Source: Bdellovibrio sp. BCCA
GTDB taxonomy: Bacteria; Bdellovibrionota; Bdellovibrionia; Bdellovibrionales; Bdellovibrionaceae
Direction of reading: 5' to 3'
Assembly: GCF_037996825.1 (NCBI RefSeq)
Contig: NZ_JBBNAC010000001.1
Location: 2,790,001-2,854,000 of the forward strand
DNA length: 64,000 nucleotides
How positions within the stretch are numbered: the stretch's first letter is position 1; each line of letters starts with the position of its first letter. Below are positions 1-8,715 of this stretch, piece after piece. A program made the position numbers and the translations under genes. Below the pieces are notes generated by a model, which saw nothing but the letters and a program-made list of their open reading frames with translations, was not told where the DNA came from and did no database searches.

Positions 1-712
1 ATGCAAAAATACCAATCGCCAAGAGATTGCCAAGGTCCCGCACGGACAGCTGTCCCAATTCGTGAAGCTGCACGTTGCCAATAACGGAGCCGTGCAATTC
101 AAATAGACAAACCAGGAAGGTTAATAAAGTAATACCGGATTTCCCAAAAAATTTTTGCAAAAATTTTGAAAGAATCAAAAAAATGCCGACAAAGGCCGCC
201 AGTTTGATCAAAGAAGCAACACCTAAAGAAGGAATGGGATCTTCCTTAAATACAACGTGCCGCAAACGATAAGTTCGCCAATAAATCAAACCTACGGTCC
301 AAAGAGTCGGCACTAAAACAATCGCTAAGAACTCCCAATGCATTTGCGTAGTGCCAATAAAAACAAGCACTAGAGCCTCAACAACCATTCCCAAAAGCGA
401 GCTTAAGTAAGACAAACTCAACAACCGCACTTCATCTTCACTGGCCTGATGACTCTGCTTGGAAAGTGATGCCGTAAAAGCCGTACTGGAGATAAAACCA
501 CTCACAACGCCTAAAGCGATACCGCCAATTTTCTCATTGAAAATCCGCATGATCACAACGCCCAGTATCTGAATCAAAGCTAAGAACAAAATCAACTGTA
601 GAATTTTAAACGGATTTATCAACTCCAATGGATCTATCGGCTGCCGCGGAACCCACAATAGTGCAAGCCCAATCAAAAGACTTAATATAACGAAAGAACG
701 AACTTTATTCAT
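1..712 (-). CDS. DUF4010-type membrane protein (3' end outside window)
   Basis: Open minus-strand frame from an ATG at 712 to the window edge with no stop, about 237 codons visible. It begins MNKVRSFVILSLLIGLALLW and is mostly hydrophobic, with at least six likely membrane segments. The stretch GGIALGVVSGFISSTAFTAS and the charged segment after it (SKQSHQASEDEVRLLSLSY) resemble the C-terminal DUF4010 half of MgtC/SapB-like proteins, here apparently without an MgtC half before it. Function is unknown for the family; transport or osmotic roles are only guesses. The protein is incomplete because the window cuts it. Confidence 0.7.
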   Translation of the reverse strand, partial: MNKVRSFVILSLLIGLALLWVPRQPIDPLELINPFKILQLILFLALIQILGVVIMRIFNEKIGGIALGVVSGFISSTAFTASLSKQSHQASEDEVRLLSLSYLSSLLGMVVEALVLVFIGTTQMHWEFLAIVLVPTLWTVGLIYWRTYRLRHVVFKEDPIPSLGVASLIKLAAFVGIFLILSKFLQKFFGKSGITLLTFLVCLFELHGSVIGNVQLHELGQLSVRDLGNLLAIGIFA

Positions 713-867
713 GCCCGTCCTTATCTTATTCTTCTGCTGGAGCTTTGGTTCCCTTTTTCTCACTGCGTTTAAACAAATCCACCCGCCGGTGGCATGCTTA
801 CCGGTGGACGTGTTTACTCACCGTGGCAGTGATTGCCTTTTTCTTTCAAACACTGCGTAAATAGAAC

Positions 868-1530
868 ATGTCATCGATCAATCCTCACTTCACTCTGAAT
901 TATTCTCAGCCCGAGGATTATCGCTTTTCTCATGACTCGGTCTTTTTAGCTCGTCGGGTTTTTGAGCTGATTCGCGATGAAGACATTTCCACTTGGCGAG
1001 GACTGGATCTCTGTTCCGGTTGCGGCGTGATTGGTTTGGATCTTCTTTTTCATTGCCACAAAGAAGCAAATAAAACTTTTGCGGCTTTTGATTTCTTAGA
1101 GGTGCAAGACATCTATGCTTCTCACTTTGCTACCAATGTCGAAAGGCTGGGAGCCATCGGAGCGGAGCTAAACTTCGTCAATCAAAACTATAATGTGCTT
1201 GCTTCTGCAGCGTGGGAAAATAAGTTTGATGTGATCGTCTGCAATCCCCCGTATTTTCACTTAGGCCAGGGCAAGCTCTCGCCCTCTGAGTTTAAAAACC
1301 GCTGTCGCTTTTTTATGGATTCCGATTTTGAAAGCCTGTTTAAAGGTCTGATAAATGCTCTGAAGCCCGGCGCTCATGCTTATGTGCTTTTGCGTGATCA
1401 AGTCGAACACGGCTGGAGCGCCACGCAAGAAGCACGGAAATGTATTGCTGCTTTAGGTACTTTAGAAAGTCTGGAAGACATTCGCGGAACCGGTGTTGTT
1501 AGAATCACCAAGTTTCCGCAAGAATTTTAA
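868..1530 (+). CDS. TrmN6-like N6-adenine methyltransferase
   Basis: A 220-residue class I SAM-dependent methyltransferase. Motif I is seen as GLDLCSGCGVIG (residues 45-56) and the amino-methyltransferase catalytic motif NPPY at 126-129. The N-terminus (QPEDYRFSHDSVFLARRV) resembles the substrate-side start of TrmN6/YfiC, which methylates A37 of tRNA-Val, so a tRNA or other RNA adenine is the likely target. HemK/PrmC-type glutamine methylation of a protein shares NPPY and cannot be excluded. It runs toward the minus-strand gene that ends at 1535, with only 4 bp between the stops and no clear terminator. Confidence 0.75.
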   Translation: MSSINPHFTLNYSQPEDYRFSHDSVFLARRVFELIRDEDISTWRGLDLCSGCGVIGLDLLFHCHKEANKTFAAFDFLEVQDIYASHFATNVERLGAIGAELNFVNQNYNVLASAAWENKFDVIVCNPPYFHLGQGKLSPSEFKNRCRFFMDSDFESLFKGLINALKPGAHAYVLLRDQVEHGWSATQEARKCIAALGTLESLEDIRGTGVVRITKFPQEF

Positions 1531-1534
1531 GACA

Positions 1535-1966
1535 CTATTTCTTTTTCTTCTTTTCTTTTTCTTTAGCGGCCTCTCGGTCGGCCAAACGATTTTCCTGCTT
1601 TTGGTTCGCAAACATATTTAAAGCATCAATGCGAACGTCAGCAATTTCTTCGCAGGTCGCATTCATCGAAGAATCCTGACAGGCTTCATAAAGCTTTCTG
1701 CGCACGCTGTTCCAAGTTTGAAACCACTCCGTCGCATCTTTCATTTTTTCTTTAGAAATTTTCTCCAGGCCTGGCACCTTCGCCGCTAAAGGCATGAATT
1801 TTTCTAAATAAAAATCTTTTTGCGCAGGTTGCAGGTCATTGAATTCTTCGTAAGACGGCATCCAAAACGGAGGCTCTGACATATCAATCTCGGCCTTCGC
1901 TTTTGACGTAAATCCCATAGTTAAAAGTCCGATCATCACGATGAGTGTCACTAAAGACGCCTTCAT
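1535..1966 (-). CDS. exported Lys/Glu-rich hypothetical protein
   Basis: A 143-residue protein with a signal peptide (MKASLVTLIVMIGLLTMGFTSKAKAE), an acidic helical body and a C-terminal run of Lys and Glu (about the last 18 residues). Two cysteines in YEACQDSSMNATCEE could form one disulfide in the periplasm. I do not recognise a family. Its ATG shares one base with the stop of the upstream gene (TAATG at 1966), so the two are probably translated as a coupled pair. Confidence 0.7.
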   Translation of the reverse strand: MKASLVTLIVMIGLLTMGFTSKAKAEIDMSEPPFWMPSYEEFNDLQPAQKDFYLEKFMPLAAKVPGLEKISKEKMKDATEWFQTWNSVRRKLYEACQDSSMNATCEEIADVRIDALNMFANQKQENRLADREAAKEKEKKKKK

Positions 1967-2685
1967 TATTTCGCTCCTCCGAAGACAGAAGCCACCATCA
2001 CTTTTGGAGAAGAGGAAGAACTTCTTAAAGCATCTTCAATCGCCAAGAGTTTCTGTTGATAGCTAAATGAACTTCTGCGCACAACCGTGAAACGTTTTGT
2101 GTTCGTGCAGGCATCTTTATCCAAAAATGGAAGCTCTGGATCACCCTTCGCACCGAACGTATTCTTTGGATCTTTCATATTCAAAGAACCCGTGAAGAAG
2201 TCAAAGCGACCTTTACCTTTGATCGCGCCACCAGTATCTTGCACGATAAAATACCCAGGATGGACGAATGTTTTTCCATTCGGCAGCGTCATCACCTTGC
2301 CTTTTAAAGCGGGCATATCAATGATGTCACCCATACTGTAAAATCTTGGGTCCGCTGCGACAGAGATATAAGGAATCAGACAGTTGCCGCTCGCACCAAA
2401 CGCCGTTTCGCAAGAACCCAGATCTACTGTCTTACCTGTATAAGTTAAGAGCTTATTCCCAGGAAGAGTTCCTGAACCTTGCATTCTCACTTGTCTCTTA
2501 AACTTCGCGCAAGGAGTTGCGGAAGAACAGTAGTCCTTAATGTGCGGCACAAAATACACCGTAGATTGCGCCATACCTTCAGGACAGCTGTATCTGGCAC
2601 TTCCCACTTCCGCCATCGCGATAAGTGAGCAGATAACCATTGGAACAATTTTAAAACTTTTATTGAGACAGTTTTGTTTTTCCAT
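1966..2685 (-). CDS. exported 3D-domain (MltA C-terminal type) protein
   Basis: From the ATG at 2685 the protein has 239 residues and starts MEKQNCLNKSFKIVPMVICS, a signal peptide. An upstream in-frame start at 2760 is less likely, because a TATAAA-like -10 at 2752-2757 would place the transcript start below it. The body matches the 3D fold named after three Asp residues: VAADPRFYSMGD, FIVQDTGGAIKG and GRFDFFTG. This fold forms the catalytic end of MltA lytic transglycosylases and of enzymes acting on peptidoglycan, but the MltA barrel domain is absent. A wall-remodelling role is inferred. Coupled by TAATG to the next gene. Confidence 0.7.
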   Translation of the reverse strand: MEKQNCLNKSFKIVPMVICSLIAMAEVGSARYSCPEGMAQSTVYFVPHIKDYCSSATPCAKFKRQVRMQGSGTLPGNKLLTYTGKTVDLGSCETAFGASGNCLIPYISVAADPRFYSMGDIIDMPALKGKVMTLPNGKTFVHPGYFIVQDTGGAIKGKGRFDFFTGSLNMKDPKNTFGAKGDPELPFLDKDACTNTKRFTVVRRSSFSYQQKLLAIEDALRSSSSSPKVMVASVFGGAK

Positions 2686-2751
2686 ACAAATACACAAAGC
2701 AAAAAGAGGGCCTCTCGCAAAGTGCCCTAAAATGTCTGTCACCGTCAGTGA

Positions 2752-2757
2752 TTTATA
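2752..2757 (-). promoter_or_regulatory. possible -10 box framed by direct repeats
   Basis: On the minus strand TATAAA lies between two copies of the 9-mer TGACGGTGA (minus strand; plus-strand 2740-2748 and 2761-2769), 21 bp apart. No good -35 box is seen, which suits an activator-dependent promoter for the 3D-domain gene starting at 2685. The 5' leader would be about 60 nt. Confidence 0.35.
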
Positions 2758-2790
2758 CACTCACCGTCACAATAAACACTTTCTCAAAAT

Positions 2791-2828
2791 GAAATGCCTC
2801 GCTGACGGAAACTCCAGCGAGGCATTTC
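2791..2828 (-). terminator. terminator of the metal-efflux operon
   Basis: Perfect 14-bp stem GAAATGCCTCGCTG / CAGCGAGGCATTTC with a 10-nt loop, just after the stop of the RND pump gene at 2845. The following minus-strand sequence is only moderately T-rich (ATTTTGAG). Confidence 0.75.
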
Positions 2829-2844
2829 GTCTCAGATCACAACA

Positions 2845-5800
2845 CTAATGGGCCACGCGTCCTTTAAACCTGTTTTCAAATATCGCGTAAAGAGTTGGTA
2901 ACACAATCAACGTCAAAAGCGTCGAAGACACAATCCCACCGATCACCACAGAAGCCAAAGGCCTTTGCACCTCAGCTCCAATCCCCGTTGAAAGCATCAT
3001 TGGTAAAAAACCAAAGATAGCCACAAGGGCCGTCATCAAGACGGGACGAAGACGGATGAGTGTTCCTTCGATCACAAGCTCTTTGCCAGTTTTTCCTTCA
3101 AGCTTAAGCTGATTAAAATAGTTCACCAAAACAACGCCATTTAAAACCGCAATTCCAGAAAGAGCAATAAACCCGACACCTGCGGAAATACTAAATGGCA
3201 ATCCATTGGCAATCAGCCCGATCACGCCTCCGACCAAAGCAAAAGGAATGCAGGAGAAAATCAGCATTGTCTGACCCAGACTTTTAAACGCAGCATAGAT
3301 CATTAAAAGAACCAGAATCAAAGCCACGGGAGTCAGAACCAATAAACGGTTGCGCGCTTCTTGAAGATTTTTAAAGTTACCTCCCCATTGCAGATAATAT
3401 CCTTGAGGAAGTTCAATGGCTTTTTCAACCGCTTCTTGCGCTTCGTTTACGAAACTTTCTGTATCGCGACCGCGCAGATTGATTAGCACCGCCGAACGAC
3501 GGTTGGAATCTTCACGATTGATGGAACCAAATGTTTCTGCAAATTTGGAAGTCGCAAGATTCGACAAAACCGTTGTCGAGTTAGAACCTAATCCCACCGG
3601 CAAAGCCCGAATCGTCGCCAGATCCGAACGCTCTTCATCGCTGAGCCGAACAACAATCGGATATTTTCTTTCATTCTCATAAAGGTACCCTGCTTCTTGT
3701 CCTCCAAGAGCAATTGAAATAGTACTCAGAACCTCAGAGACGTCAGCACCATATTTTTGAATCGCTTCTTCTTTTGGTTCAACCCGCAAGACAGGACTGG
3801 TTCCCGCCAAGTCCACCTCAACGTCTCCAGCACCTGGAACTTGCGCTACCACTTCTTGAACTTTCTTTGCGAGATCCATATTGGTCTGTAAATCAGGGCC
3901 AAAAACTTTCACAGAGACATCAGCTCTTGTTCCTTCAAGCAACTCATTGAAACGCATTTGGATCGGCTGCGAAGCCAAATAATTTTGGCCTGGCAATTCT
4001 TTTTCTAAACGGGCGATCAAAGTTTTTACCAAAGACTCATAAGTGTGCTTTTTTCCTTCATAGGATTTCGGCCAATCAGAACGATCTTTCAACATGATGT
4101 AAGTATCAGAGATATTCACACCCATTGGATCCGTCGCAACTTCACTGGTTCCAATTCGCGAAAAAACGTTTTCGACCTCGGGAAACTCTTTAATAATTTT
4201 ATCGGCCTTTAATTGAAACGCCATTGACTGATCCAGACTGATGTTCACTGGACGAATCATATGAAAGGCGTAAGAACCTTCACTGAGTTGCGGTAAAAAC
4301 TCAGCTCCGCGTTTGGCAAAAAGCACGGCACCAATCAAAACTGAAATCACAGCCACGGACAGAGTCGCCGTCTTGTGCTTAAAGGTGATTTCAAGCAAAG
4401 GTTGATAAGCTTTTCTGATCCACCCCATAAAGCGCGGCTCTTTGTCCTTCGCATTTCCCGATAAAATCAAAGAGGCCAACGCTGGTGCGGTTGTAAAAGA
4501 AAGAACCAGGGCCGAGGCCACCGCAATTGCAAATGTTGCCGCCATCGGCGTAAACATTTTTCCTTCAACACCGACAAGAGCAAAGATGGGTAAGAACACC
4601 ACAATGACAATCAACTCACCAAATCCCGCAGCGACACGCACTTCAACGGCCGCTTCATAAACGGCATTCTGAACCTCTTCTTTAGTTAATGCCCGTCCAA
4701 ACTCTTTGCTTTTTTTGTGAACGAAGCGCACGCAGTTATCAATCAAGATCACCGTACCGTCGACGATGATACCAAAATCAAGAGCTCCCAAGCTCATGAG
4801 ATTTCCGGAAAGACCCAAAGGCTTCATCACTAAAAAGGTCGCTAGCAATGACAGAGGAATTGTAATCGCAGTAATGACCGCGGCCCGAATATTTCCGATA
4901 AGCAGGAACAACACGACAATGACCAATGTCGCTCCCATCATAAGATTATGTTCAACCGTACCCAATGTCGCGTTGACCAAATCCGATCTGTTATAGACCG
5001 TTGTCATCTCGATATCTTCAGGTAAAGTCTTTCTAATTTCTTCGATCTTGCTTTGAACGCGTGTAGAAACCGTCCGGCTGTTTTCTCCTAAGAGCATCAT
5101 CACAGTTCCCAGCACAGTCTCTTGACCATTGAGGGTCGCCGCTCCTGTACGCAGCTCTTTTCCTAACCGCACTTTAGCAATATCGCCGACTTTCACGATA
5201 CGAAATGAATCCAGTTGTTTGACTGGAACCTTTTCAATATCTGCCGCCGATTTAAACAGTCCAATTCCCTGCACCAAAAACTGTTCCGCTGTCTGCGCGA
5301 TGTATCCGCCACCGACGTTTTTATTGACCTTCTCTAAAGCCTCTACGATTTCTTCGAAATGAATCCCATAAGAAGCCATTTTTTTGACATCAGGCTGAAC
5401 GTGGAATTGTTTTTCAAATCCTCCGGTGGTGTTGATTTCGGCTACTCCCTCCACCGTTAAAAGACGTGGTTTAATGAACCAATCCTGAAGAGCTTTAATC
5501 TCCATCAACTGTTTCAAACGTTCTTCCGAATTTTGCGCAGGTTTTTTAAAATCCAAAGTGTATTGGTAGATTTCACCGAGCCCTGTTGAAACAGGTCCTA
5601 GCTTTGCTTCCGCACCTTTTGGAAGTTCCGGCAAAACACCTTGCAGGCGTTCCGTTACCATTTGTCTTGCGCGATAAATATCAACGGCATCTTTAAAAAC
5701 CACCGTGACCTGCGAAAGACCAAAACGAGTGATGGAGCGTACTTCTGTTACACCAGCGATTCCGCGCATGGAAGACTCTACAGGAAAAGTAATCGTGCGT

Positions 5801-5985
5801 TCGATCTCCTCCGGAGCCAGGCCTTCAATGGTGGTGTTGATTTGCACTTGGTTGTTAGTGATATCAGGAACCGCATCAATGGGCAGATGTTGAAAAGAAT
5901 AAACACCCGCGAGCGCCAGCATTCCCGTGAAAAGCAAAACCAAGGCACGATTATAAACTGAAAAATGAATTATTTTGTTAATCAT
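2845..5985 (-). CDS. heavy-metal RND efflux pump, CzcA/CusA family
   Basis: A 1046-residue inner-membrane proton antiporter of the HME-RND family, full length for the family (about 1040-1060). It opens with the first membrane helix (ALVLLFTGMLALAGVYSF) and has two large periplasmic loops. The proton-relay signature is seen as LDFGIIVDGTVILIDN in TM4, with the two key Asp present and Asp instead of the Glu found in CzcA. The periplasmic stretch GTSEVATDPMGVNISDTY is CzcA-like. The pump would draw Co/Zn/Cd or Cu/Ag through the adaptor and channel encoded just upstream. The metal cannot be decided from the sequence. Confidence 0.93.
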   Translation of the reverse strand: MINKIIHFSVYNRALVLLFTGMLALAGVYSFQHLPIDAVPDITNNQVQINTTIEGLAPEEIERTITFPVESSMRGIAGVTEVRSITRFGLSQVTVVFKDAVDIYRARQMVTERLQGVLPELPKGAEAKLGPVSTGLGEIYQYTLDFKKPAQNSEERLKQLMEIKALQDWFIKPRLLTVEGVAEINTTGGFEKQFHVQPDVKKMASYGIHFEEIVEALEKVNKNVGGGYIAQTAEQFLVQGIGLFKSAADIEKVPVKQLDSFRIVKVGDIAKVRLGKELRTGAATLNGQETVLGTVMMLLGENSRTVSTRVQSKIEEIRKTLPEDIEMTTVYNRSDLVNATLGTVEHNLMMGATLVIVVLFLLIGNIRAAVITAITIPLSLLATFLVMKPLGLSGNLMSLGALDFGIIVDGTVILIDNCVRFVHKKSKEFGRALTKEEVQNAVYEAAVEVRVAAGFGELIVIVVFLPIFALVGVEGKMFTPMAATFAIAVASALVLSFTTAPALASLILSGNAKDKEPRFMGWIRKAYQPLLEITFKHKTATLSVAVISVLIGAVLFAKRGAEFLPQLSEGSYAFHMIRPVNISLDQSMAFQLKADKIIKEFPEVENVFSRIGTSEVATDPMGVNISDTYIMLKDRSDWPKSYEGKKHTYESLVKTLIARLEKELPGQNYLASQPIQMRFNELLEGTRADVSVKVFGPDLQTNMDLAKKVQEVVAQVPGAGDVEVDLAGTSPVLRVEPKEEAIQKYGADVSEVLSTISIALGGQEAGYLYENERKYPIVVRLSDEERSDLATIRALPVGLGSNSTTVLSNLATSKFAETFGSINREDSNRRSAVLINLRGRDTESFVNEAQEAVEKAIELPQGYYLQWGGNFKNLQEARNRLLVLTPVALILVLLMIYAAFKSLGQTMLIFSCIPFALVGGVIGLIANGLPFSISAGVGFIALSGIAVLNGVVLVNYFNQLKLEGKTGKELVIEGTLIRLRPVLMTALVAIFGFLPMMLSTGIGAEVQRPLASVVIGGIVSSTLLTLIVLPTLYAIFENRFKGRVAH

Positions 5986-5993
5986 AAATATTC

Positions 5994-6434
5994 CTAGTGG
6001 CTATGTCCTTCAGGAGCCCCGCCGGATGCCACGATTTCGGCCGTTCTTAAAAAGCCCACACCTTGCACGACAAGTTCATCGCCCGTCTGCAAGTCCTTCG
6101 ATTTGATTTTTATTTGAGAGCCGTTTTTAGAAATCAGGTCAAAATCAATACGCTTGTAAAAGCCATCACGCAATCGATACACATTCACTTCTTCACCCGA
6201 ATATAAAACGGCGTTCGCTGGGACTTCCCAAGGGTTTGATCCTTTTAACGCCACTGTTTTAAGATCAAAGTTTTTAATAGCCTCCGAAGAAAGTTTAAAT
6301 CCATCATGTTCGTCAAAAGAAATGATTCCTTTATCAGGCCCCACGCTGGCATTTTCTTCGTGATCGTGACCTTCACTGGCAACGACTGCCCATCCATAAA
6401 TAGCCATGCAAATTACAACTAAGATTTTTTTCAT
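5994..6434 (-). CDS. mini periplasmic adaptor of the RND pump
   Basis: Only 146 residues, against roughly 350-500 for normal CusB/CzcB adaptors. It has a signal peptide followed by a His/Glu-rich SEGHDHEENAS. The remainder matches only the C-terminal part of membrane fusion proteins: VPANAVLYSGEEVNVYRL, then a GFYKRIDFD strand pair, SKDLQTGDELVVQGVGFL and a His-containing tail. The lipoyl domain and alpha-helical hairpin that reach the outer-membrane channel are missing. The frame is intact with good junctions (4-bp ATGA overlap upstream, 8 bp to the pump gene), so it is unlikely to be a simple fragment. Confidence 0.75.
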   Translation of the reverse strand: MKKILVVICMAIYGWAVVASEGHDHEENASVGPDKGIISFDEHDGFKLSSEAIKNFDLKTVALKGSNPWEVPANAVLYSGEEVNVYRLRDGFYKRIDFDLISKNGSQIKIKSKDLQTGDELVVQGVGFLRTAEIVASGGAPEGHSH

Positions 6435-7642
6435 AAATTCAGCTCCACCGCTTCGCCATGAAGGATGCGTAAATCCAGATAGGCTTCGGCAGCCTTTGTT
6501 TCTCTTTCGCTACGGGTCTTTTCAAAATCCACCAAGGAACGATGCACTTCAATCACCAAGGAACTGGGCACCACTCCACGAGCAAAAAGACTTTCCATAC
6601 GCTGGTGATTTTTATCGAGCACTTTTCCTGTCGGTGTTTCCTCTAAAGCTTTCACCGAGCGCTGATAGATTTTTAGAAGTCGATCCTTTTCAGCCTGCAG
6701 TTCCTGAAGAGCTAAGTTCTTGCGAGTCTCTGCTGATTGCAAAAGAGCATGGGCTGTCGCCTTGTTGCCACCATTCAGGCTTAAAACCGGCAGAGGCATA
6801 CTTAAATTCACACCATAGTGTTCCGTATTTTTTCCGTCTTCTTTTGTAAACTTCGCTGACGGGCCAACGCTCATTGTGGGCCAGGCATCCCCGCGCGCTT
6901 TCGTCACCTCACCTTGAGCAATTCGAATCTCCGAATCATAAAGAGCTAAAAGCGGCGACGATTTCAGATCAGCATTGTGATCCTCTAGAACCGGCCACTT
7001 CGCGCTTGTCGTTGGAAGAATTTTTTTAATCACCTCAATGCTTAATCCGGTGTTGATTTTGAAATACGATTCTAAGCCTGCCAGCTCTTCATCATATTCC
7101 ATCTTCTTAAATCCATAATCTCCTTTAGCGACTCTAAAAACCATCAAAGTCACTTCTTGCTCTGGAGATCGTAGTAGTCGAGCTTCATACTGCTTCACTA
7201 GTTTCGTAAATGTTTCCAGTGATTCTTCCATTAAACCTTGTTCGGAATAAAACTGACGAAGACGCAAAAGTTTTAAAAGCGTTTGCTTACGCACTTGAGC
7301 TTTAGCCAAGAATAACTCTTGTTCTACCCGGCCTGCCTCGCCCTCTGCCACTTCCTTACGACCTTTGCGTTTCCCGCCAAGCTCAATCGGAAATGCCAAA
7401 GAGACATCCGTTTCATCTTTTACGCTTTCGACACTAAGTTCAGGATTCAAGAGTTGCGTCGCAGCCCCGGTAGCGGCTCTTTTCGCATTCACCATGGATT
7501 CTGCACGCAAAACTTCAGGAGAACGCGATTCCGCGCACGCGATAATTTGTTGATAAGTCGTTATGTTGCCACAGGCCTCTGTTTCTGCCCACGCCATGGA
7601 CGAAACAAAAAGAGCCAGTGGAACTAATCTTAAATAAGACAT
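6431..7642 (-). CDS. TolC-like outer-membrane efflux protein, CzcC/CusC type
   Basis: A 403-residue protein with a signal peptide ending AMAWA. It carries the OEP pattern of long helices and short strands (LLNPELSVESVKDE, AYLDLRILHGEAVEL near the end). The TWPTMSVGPSA-like strand region and the NLSMPLPVLSLNGG motif are typical of CzcC. It should form the outer-membrane channel of the tripartite metal pump. The operon order is CzcI-like, channel, mini-adaptor, pump. No lipobox is seen, so it is probably not lipid-anchored. Confidence 0.88.
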   Translation of the reverse strand: MSYLRLVPLALFVSSMAWAETEACGNITTYQQIIACAESRSPEVLRAESMVNAKRAATGAATQLLNPELSVESVKDETDVSLAFPIELGGKRKGRKEVAEGEAGRVEQELFLAKAQVRKQTLLKLLRLRQFYSEQGLMEESLETFTKLVKQYEARLLRSPEQEVTLMVFRVAKGDYGFKKMEYDEELAGLESYFKINTGLSIEVIKKILPTTSAKWPVLEDHNADLKSSPLLALYDSEIRIAQGEVTKARGDAWPTMSVGPSAKFTKEDGKNTEHYGVNLSMPLPVLSLNGGNKATAHALLQSAETRKNLALQELQAEKDRLLKIYQRSVKALEETPTGKVLDKNHQRMESLFARGVVPSSLVIEVHRSLVDFEKTRSERETKAAEAYLDLRILHGEAVELNL

Positions 7643-7690
7643 AGGTCACACCTTTTAAATTTTTATTTAATTAAAGAGATTCGCGGAACA

Positions 7691-8035
7691 CTAAGCCGCG
7701 TGTTTGGGAGGCTGAAACGGACCGTCGATCGAGCGGTCTAAAAGGTTTTTATTTTTTTGAGTATAAAGGGAATCTAAAATTAAAGGTGACGCTAAATCCG
7801 TTTCTTCTGATGACAATAAAATTGCACAGTGCCCTAAGTGACAATGCCCCGTCGCGCAAGGATCCACGTCTTGGTGTTCGCAATTTGTCGTCGAATCATG
7901 CAACTCAGTTTGTAATGAAACTTCAACCGAAGTTTTTTCTTGATGAAGATGAAAGGAAAGCGCATTTCCGACCAGAACTGAAGCCAGGGATACAATAAGC
8001 GTTAGAAAAATAAAGGATCGAAACACTCTATTCAC
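7691..8035 (-). CDS. exported Cys/His-rich CzcI-like protein
   Basis: A 114-residue protein with an N-terminal hydrophobic segment (FIFLTLIVSLASVLVGNA). A metal-ligand cluster follows: CEHQDVDPCATGHCHLGHC, plus FHLHQE near residue 30. This resembles the small CzcI-type proteins at the head of czc operons, thought to sense or buffer periplasmic metal. The start appears to be GTG at 8035 with no visible Shine-Dalgarno site. A weak TTGTAA - TATATT pair just upstream would place the transcript start almost on the GTG. A regulator gene is not seen nearby. Confidence 0.65.
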   Translation of the reverse strand: MNRVFRSFIFLTLIVSLASVLVGNALSFHLHQEKTSVEVSLQTELHDSTTNCEHQDVDPCATGHCHLGHCAILLSSEETDLASPLILDSLYTQKNKNLLDRSIDGPFQPPKHAA

Positions 8036-8271
8036 ATCAGAAATATATGCTAAATAAGCTTCCCATTACAAGTTCTTTACCGAGAAATAACAAGATCTCT
8101 CAGTCTGAGATTTATTGTCACAAAAGTTCCTCGTCTTTCCTAATGCAATTGCAAGGAACTTGCTCCTTCAATGCAAGTGAACTGCGCCTATGTAAAACTC
8201 CATAGTTTTGGGTTTTATTTTGTCTGGTCTTTATTCCTGTATAAAACTTCCTCCACTAATACGGAGGAAAA

Positions 8272-8709
8272 ATGAAATATCTATTATCAACAGCCCTAAT
8301 ACTATTCACCTGCACCCAAGCTTTTGCTGCGGAGATCACGCCAGGCAATCTGGTAGGACGCTATAAAGTGGAAGCGAAAGCGGGATTCCAACGCGTTTAT
8401 TTAAACTTTCGCGTTGTAAATACCAAAGAATTTGAACTGCAAAGAACTTATCCTGACGGCCATGGCGATGAAGTCTGCAACGGCACCTACTCGCTCAGCC
8501 CAAGCCTTTTCTGGGAAGATATCATTCTTGCTAGCGGCAAAACCTTCCAAGGTGTCTTTAGCTGCCCAAGTAATCGCTCTCGCAGCATCAACTTCAATAT
8601 CGATTTTGAAAATAAAACGACGGATGATCTTTCTCAAGGTACGAGCGTGACCGTGACGAGCTCTTTAGCTCCAGGTCGCCGTATCAACGCCTACGTGAAG
8701 AAACAATAG
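8272..8709 (+). CDS. small exported hypothetical protein
   Basis: A 145-residue protein with a clean signal peptide (MKYLLSTALILFTCTQAFAAE). The mature part is beta-rich and holds two cysteines (EVCNGTYS and FSCPSNRS) that may pair. I do not recognise the family; the pattern recalls lipocalin-like or copper-resistance-type small periplasmic proteins, but this is not supported further. Its ribosome site GGAGGAA lies in the right arm of a perfect 7-bp inverted repeat. A strong terminator follows the stop. Confidence 0.7.
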   Translation: MKYLLSTALILFTCTQAFAAEITPGNLVGRYKVEAKAGFQRVYLNFRVVNTKEFELQRTYPDGHGDEVCNGTYSLSPSLFWEDIILASGKTFQGVFSCPSNRSRSINFNIDFENKTTDDLSQGTSVTVTSSLAPGRRINAYVKKQ

Positions 8710-8715
8710 AAAATA

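Noticed and set aside
2087-2848. Plus-strand frames opposite the 3D-domain gene.
   Set aside because: No ribosome sites; the minus-strand gene has clear domain signatures.
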